Part shown: positions 61,245 through 64,000 of the stretch, piece after piece | Layout of the letters: every line of letters starts with the position of its first letter | Numbering within the stretch: the first letter of the stretch is position 1 | DNA from: an uncultured Rickettsiales bacterium | GTDB taxonomy: Bacteria > Pseudomonadota > Alphaproteobacteria > Micavibrionales > GCA-2720935 | Reading direction: 5' to 3' | Assembly (NCBI GenBank): GCA_950054255.1 | Contig: CATLOR010000001.1 | Location: 434,001-498,000 of the forward strand | Length of the DNA stretch: 64,000 nt | Notes under the pieces: generated by a model | Told to the model about the DNA's origin: nothing | Databases searched by the model: none | The model's input: the letters and a program-made list of their open reading frames with translations, nothing else | Position numbers and translations under genes: made by a program

Positions 61245-63119
61245 ATGTCTAAGGAAGCTAAAAAGCATGAATTTCAATCTGATGTATCTCGCTTACTTGA
61301 TATTGTGGCGAATGCTCTTTATTCCGAACGAGATGTGTTTTTAAGAGAGCTTATTTCTAATGCCTCGGATGCATGTGATAAAAGACGTTATCTGGCTTTG
61401 CAAGACGCATCACTTGGTTTAGGCGATGATGAAAGTTATGAGATCACACTCTGTGCGGATAATGATAAAAAGCAACTTGTGATCAAAGATCGCGGTATTG
61501 GCATGAATGAACAAGATTTAGTTGATAATCTTGGGACAATTGCGCGTTCTGGTACGGCTGCTTTTGTCGAACAATTAAAAGAAAAACAAGAAGATGATAA
61601 AGGCTCTCTTATTGGACAATTTGGTGTGGGCTTTTATGCTTCCTTTATGGTTGCTGATTATGTAGAAGTTGTCAGTAAAAAAGCAGGAGAAGATCAAGCC
61701 TATAAATGGATGAGTGATGGTCGTTCTGGTTACGAGATTGAGCTGTGTGAGAAAGACACAGTTGGGACTGATATTTACCTTCATTTAAAAGAAGATGCTT
61801 ACACGTTTTTAGAGAAATCACCTTTAGCGCAAACGGTGATGCGTTATTCAGACCATATTGATTTCCCTATTCTCTTTGAAAAAGAAGAGGGTGAAACAGA
61901 GCGCCTTAATCAAGGAACAGCCCTTTGGGCGCGACCAAAGTCCGAGATCACAGATGAGGAGTATCAGCAATTTTATACCCATATTGGTGCAGGCTATGAC
62001 ATTCCAACAAAGACATTCCATTGGCGTGTTGAAGGCTTAATGGATTATACAGGGTTATTATATATTCCTTCCATTCGTCCTTATGATTTATTTGATCCCA
62101 AACGCCCTCATGGCGTTAAGCTTTATGTGAAACGTGTTTATATCACAGATCATTGTGAAGGGCTTGTTCCACATTGGTTAAGATTCTTGAGAGGGGTTGT
62201 TGATTCACAAGATCTTCCTCTTAATATTTCAAGAGAGATGCTACAAACCAATCCAATGGTATCTAAAATCTCTCAAGGTATTACTAAGAAGATTTTGAAA
62301 GAATTAGAAATATTGAGAGAAGATGAGCAGCTCTATCTACCTTTCTGGAAGAATTATGGTTCAGTATTAAAAGAGGGGTTATATGAAGTTGGCGCACACC
62401 GCGAAAAGATTTTAGAGCTCTCTTTATTCAATACAACGAATGATGATGATTTCACGTCGCTAGATGGCTATGTAGAGCGCATGAAAGAAGGTCAAAAAGA
62501 AATCTATTATCTTCAAGGTGATAATATAGAAGCGATGCGTCAAAGCCCTCAATTAGAAGCGTTTTTAGATAAAGGCATAGAAGTATTATTGCTTGATCAC
62601 GTGATTGACAGTTTTTGGGTGCCTGCGATGGGGGTATATAAAGAGATTGCATTCAAATCTATTACGCAAGACGGCGTTGATTTAAGTGCCTTTTCATCTG
62701 ATGAAAAAGAAACAAAAGAGGATACAAGCGCTTCAGAAAAGCAACAAGATGATTATAGCGCTTTATTAGAAGCAATGAATGAAACGTTAAAAGGCTTAGT
62801 CAAAGAAGTTAAGGTTTCAACGCGTTTGAGCCGCAGCCCTGTTTGTTTAATTGCGGATAAAGCGGATGCAGATTTGGCGATGGAGAAGTTGTTAAAACAG
62901 CATCAAAACGCCAGTGCTTCTGGTTTAAGAATTTTAGAGATTAATCCAAATCATGTTCTCCTTCAAAAAATTAAATCACGTTTCGAAACGGGACAAGATG
63001 ATGGCTATGTAACAGATGCAACATATATGCTTTATGACCAAGCGCGCATGATAGAAGGGGAGTTCCCGCATGATATCACGGCATTTACAAACCGTTTGAA
63101 TAGTATCCTTTCTAAATAA
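61245..63119 (+). CDS. htpG: Molecular chaperone HtpG (Hsp90)
   Basis: EFQSDVSRLLDIVANALYSERDVFLRELISNASDACDKRRYLAL, GTIARSGTAAFVEQL, IGQFGVGFYASFMVAD. Confidence 0.97.
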   Translation: MSKEAKKHEFQSDVSRLLDIVANALYSERDVFLRELISNASDACDKRRYLALQDASLGLGDDESYEITLCADNDKKQLVIKDRGIGMNEQDLVDNLGTIARSGTAAFVEQLKEKQEDDKGSLIGQFGVGFYASFMVADYVEVVSKKAGEDQAYKWMSDGRSGYEIELCEKDTVGTDIYLHLKEDAYTFLEKSPLAQTVMRYSDHIDFPILFEKEEGETERLNQGTALWARPKSEITDEEYQQFYTHIGAGYDIPTKTFHWRVEGLMDYTGLLYIPSIRPYDLFDPKRPHGVKLYVKRVYITDHCEGLVPHWLRFLRGVVDSQDLPLNISREMLQTNPMVSKISQGITKKILKELEILREDEQLYLPFWKNYGSVLKEGLYEVGAHREKILELSLFNTTNDDDFTSLDGYVERMKEGQKEIYYLQGDNIEAMRQSPQLEAFLDKGIEVLLLDHVIDSFWVPAMGVYKEIAFKSITQDGVDLSAFSSDEKETKEDTSASEKQQDDYSALLEAMNETLKGLVKEVKVSTRLSRSPVCLIADKADADLAMEKLLKQHQNASASGLRILEINPNHVLLQKIKSRFETGQDDGYVTDATYMLYDQARMIEGEFPHDITAFTNRLNSILSK

Positions 63120-63122
63120 TAG

Positions 63123-63151
63123 TTGACATATTTTGCAGATCTTTGTATAAG
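63123..63151 (+). promoter_or_regulatory. Sigma70-type promoter for the downstream small gene
   Basis: TTGACA (63123-63128), 17-nt spacer, TATAAG (63146-63151). Confidence 0.7.
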
Positions 63152-63187
63152 TTATGAAAATTGATTGCTGTTACAAGGAGAATGAAC

Positions 63188-63544
63188 ATGCAACCCGTAA
63201 TCGTTGAATATAATAAACGTGTCTTTTTTGGATTATTAAAATCCCCGAAATTAGTTAGAGAAACGCTTGTTCCTTTTTCTGTAGGCAGAGGCGCAACTGA
63301 TAAAACCATAGTTGTTACATTGTCATTAAAAGGGCCAAAAATCGAGGTGCCAGTATCGTTAAAACAATATTGGTGTGCGATGCAAGATGCGATGGATATT
63401 GGTTCTCTTCCACTTGATTTAACATCAACAGGCGTTGCTAAACTGGATGACCTTTATTGGAAGCATAAAGGAAACCCATTAACAGAAAATGATATTACGC
63501 CAAAACGTGCTCAATATGCACGCCGTGGACATTATATGTCATGA
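63188..63544 (+). CDS. Hypothetical protein
   Basis: ORF with SD AAGGAG 7 nt before the second ATG; start corrected from 63161. Confidence 0.6.
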   Translation: MQPVIVEYNKRVFFGLLKSPKLVRETLVPFSVGRGATDKTIVVTLSLKGPKIEVPVSLKQYWCAMQDAMDIGSLPLDLTSTGVAKLDDLYWKHKGNPLTENDITPKRAQYARRGHYMS

Positions 63545-63562
63545 TTATTTTAATTACGCTAT

Positions 63563-64000
63563 TTATGGTTTTGGGGCAAATCTCTTTAATGGCTGCCTAC
63601 GGACTTCATCGCCAAATAAAGGAAACTCGCCGTCAAAAAGAAGCTCTTCCAGCTCTGCATAAGAATGCACAACTTGGATAGCACCCGCTTTATAGAGGTC
63701 TTCTATATTTTTTGAAGTGGCAAGTTCTGGGCTTTTAAAACCAATGAATTTCATGCCGGCGGCTTTAGCTGCCTGAGCATCTTGAATTGAATCGCCAATA
63801 ACAACACAATCTTCGTAATCAAAACGATTATAATCTGCTGCGTAAGTGAAATTACCTGGATCAGGTTTTAAGGCTCTTATATGACCTTCTTTAATGAGGG
63901 TGTTTCCGCAAAAGCGCTGATCTTCTGGGATTAAACGTCCTAAATCAGTTTCATCGGGCGCTAAATTCATGTTGAGATTTTCTAAATGATTGCTCGACCC
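63563..64000 (-). CDS. HAD-superfamily hydrolase, 5' end truncated by window edge
   Basis: LKPDPGNFTYAADYNRFDYEDCVVIGDSIQDAQAAKAAGMKFIGF; frame open to 64000 (GSSNHLENLN upstream of the listed ATG). Confidence 0.85.
   Translation of the reverse strand, partial: GSSNHLENLNMNLAPDETDLGRLIPEDQRFCGNTLIKEGHIRALKPDPGNFTYAADYNRFDYEDCVVIGDSIQDAQAAKAAGMKFIGFKSPELATSKNIEDLYKAGAIQVVHSYAELEELLFDGEFPLFGDEVRRQPLKRFAPKP

Noticed and set aside
1-64000. Prophage, integron, CRISPR array, toxin-antitoxin pair or known defence operon
   Set aside because: No integrase, transposase, phage structural gene, regular repeat-spacer pattern or recognisable defence-gene set was seen on reading both strands; tRNAs could be missed by eye.

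Overview
This window reads as a gene-dense, low-GC alphaproteobacterial chromosome segment; the taxon is inferred from GcrA, CobT, DUF455 and the general gene content. Most of it is housekeeping: cobT, kdsB, yaaA, gcrA, an RND efflux pair, fadD-like, recR, putA, polA, ftsK, lolA, mltG, fabF/acpP/fabG/fabD, rpsF-rpsR-rplI, dnaB, an MlaE/MlaF-type ABC pair, a PBP1A, a penicillin-acylase-like Ntn hydrolase, a PPIase, uvrB, htpG and an edge-truncated HAD hydrolase. I saw no CRISPR array, rRNA, transposase, integrase or convincing tRNA. The parts most worth follow-up are: (1) an operon at 7221-12058 of three large coiled-coil proteins that look like divergent paralogs of one uncharacterised family; (2) a free-standing protein resembling the C-terminal domain of alphaproteobacterial SUV3/MgpS-like helicases, with no helicase motor, whose stop overlaps the start of a Rap1a/Tai-like protein (58137-59515); (3) an LPD7-like polyvalent-protein domain in a non-relaxase context (26035-27438); (4) an HExxH putative metalloprotease with a small partner ORF (22763-24600); (5) a 6S-RNA-like structured ncRNA candidate between polA and ftsK; (6) a perfect DnaA box plus two GANTC sites upstream of gcrA; and (7) two small basic ORFs inserted in the fab cluster, the first with its Shine-Dalgarno sequence inside the preceding terminator hairpin. 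All family calls come from reading motifs by eye; no database search was run.
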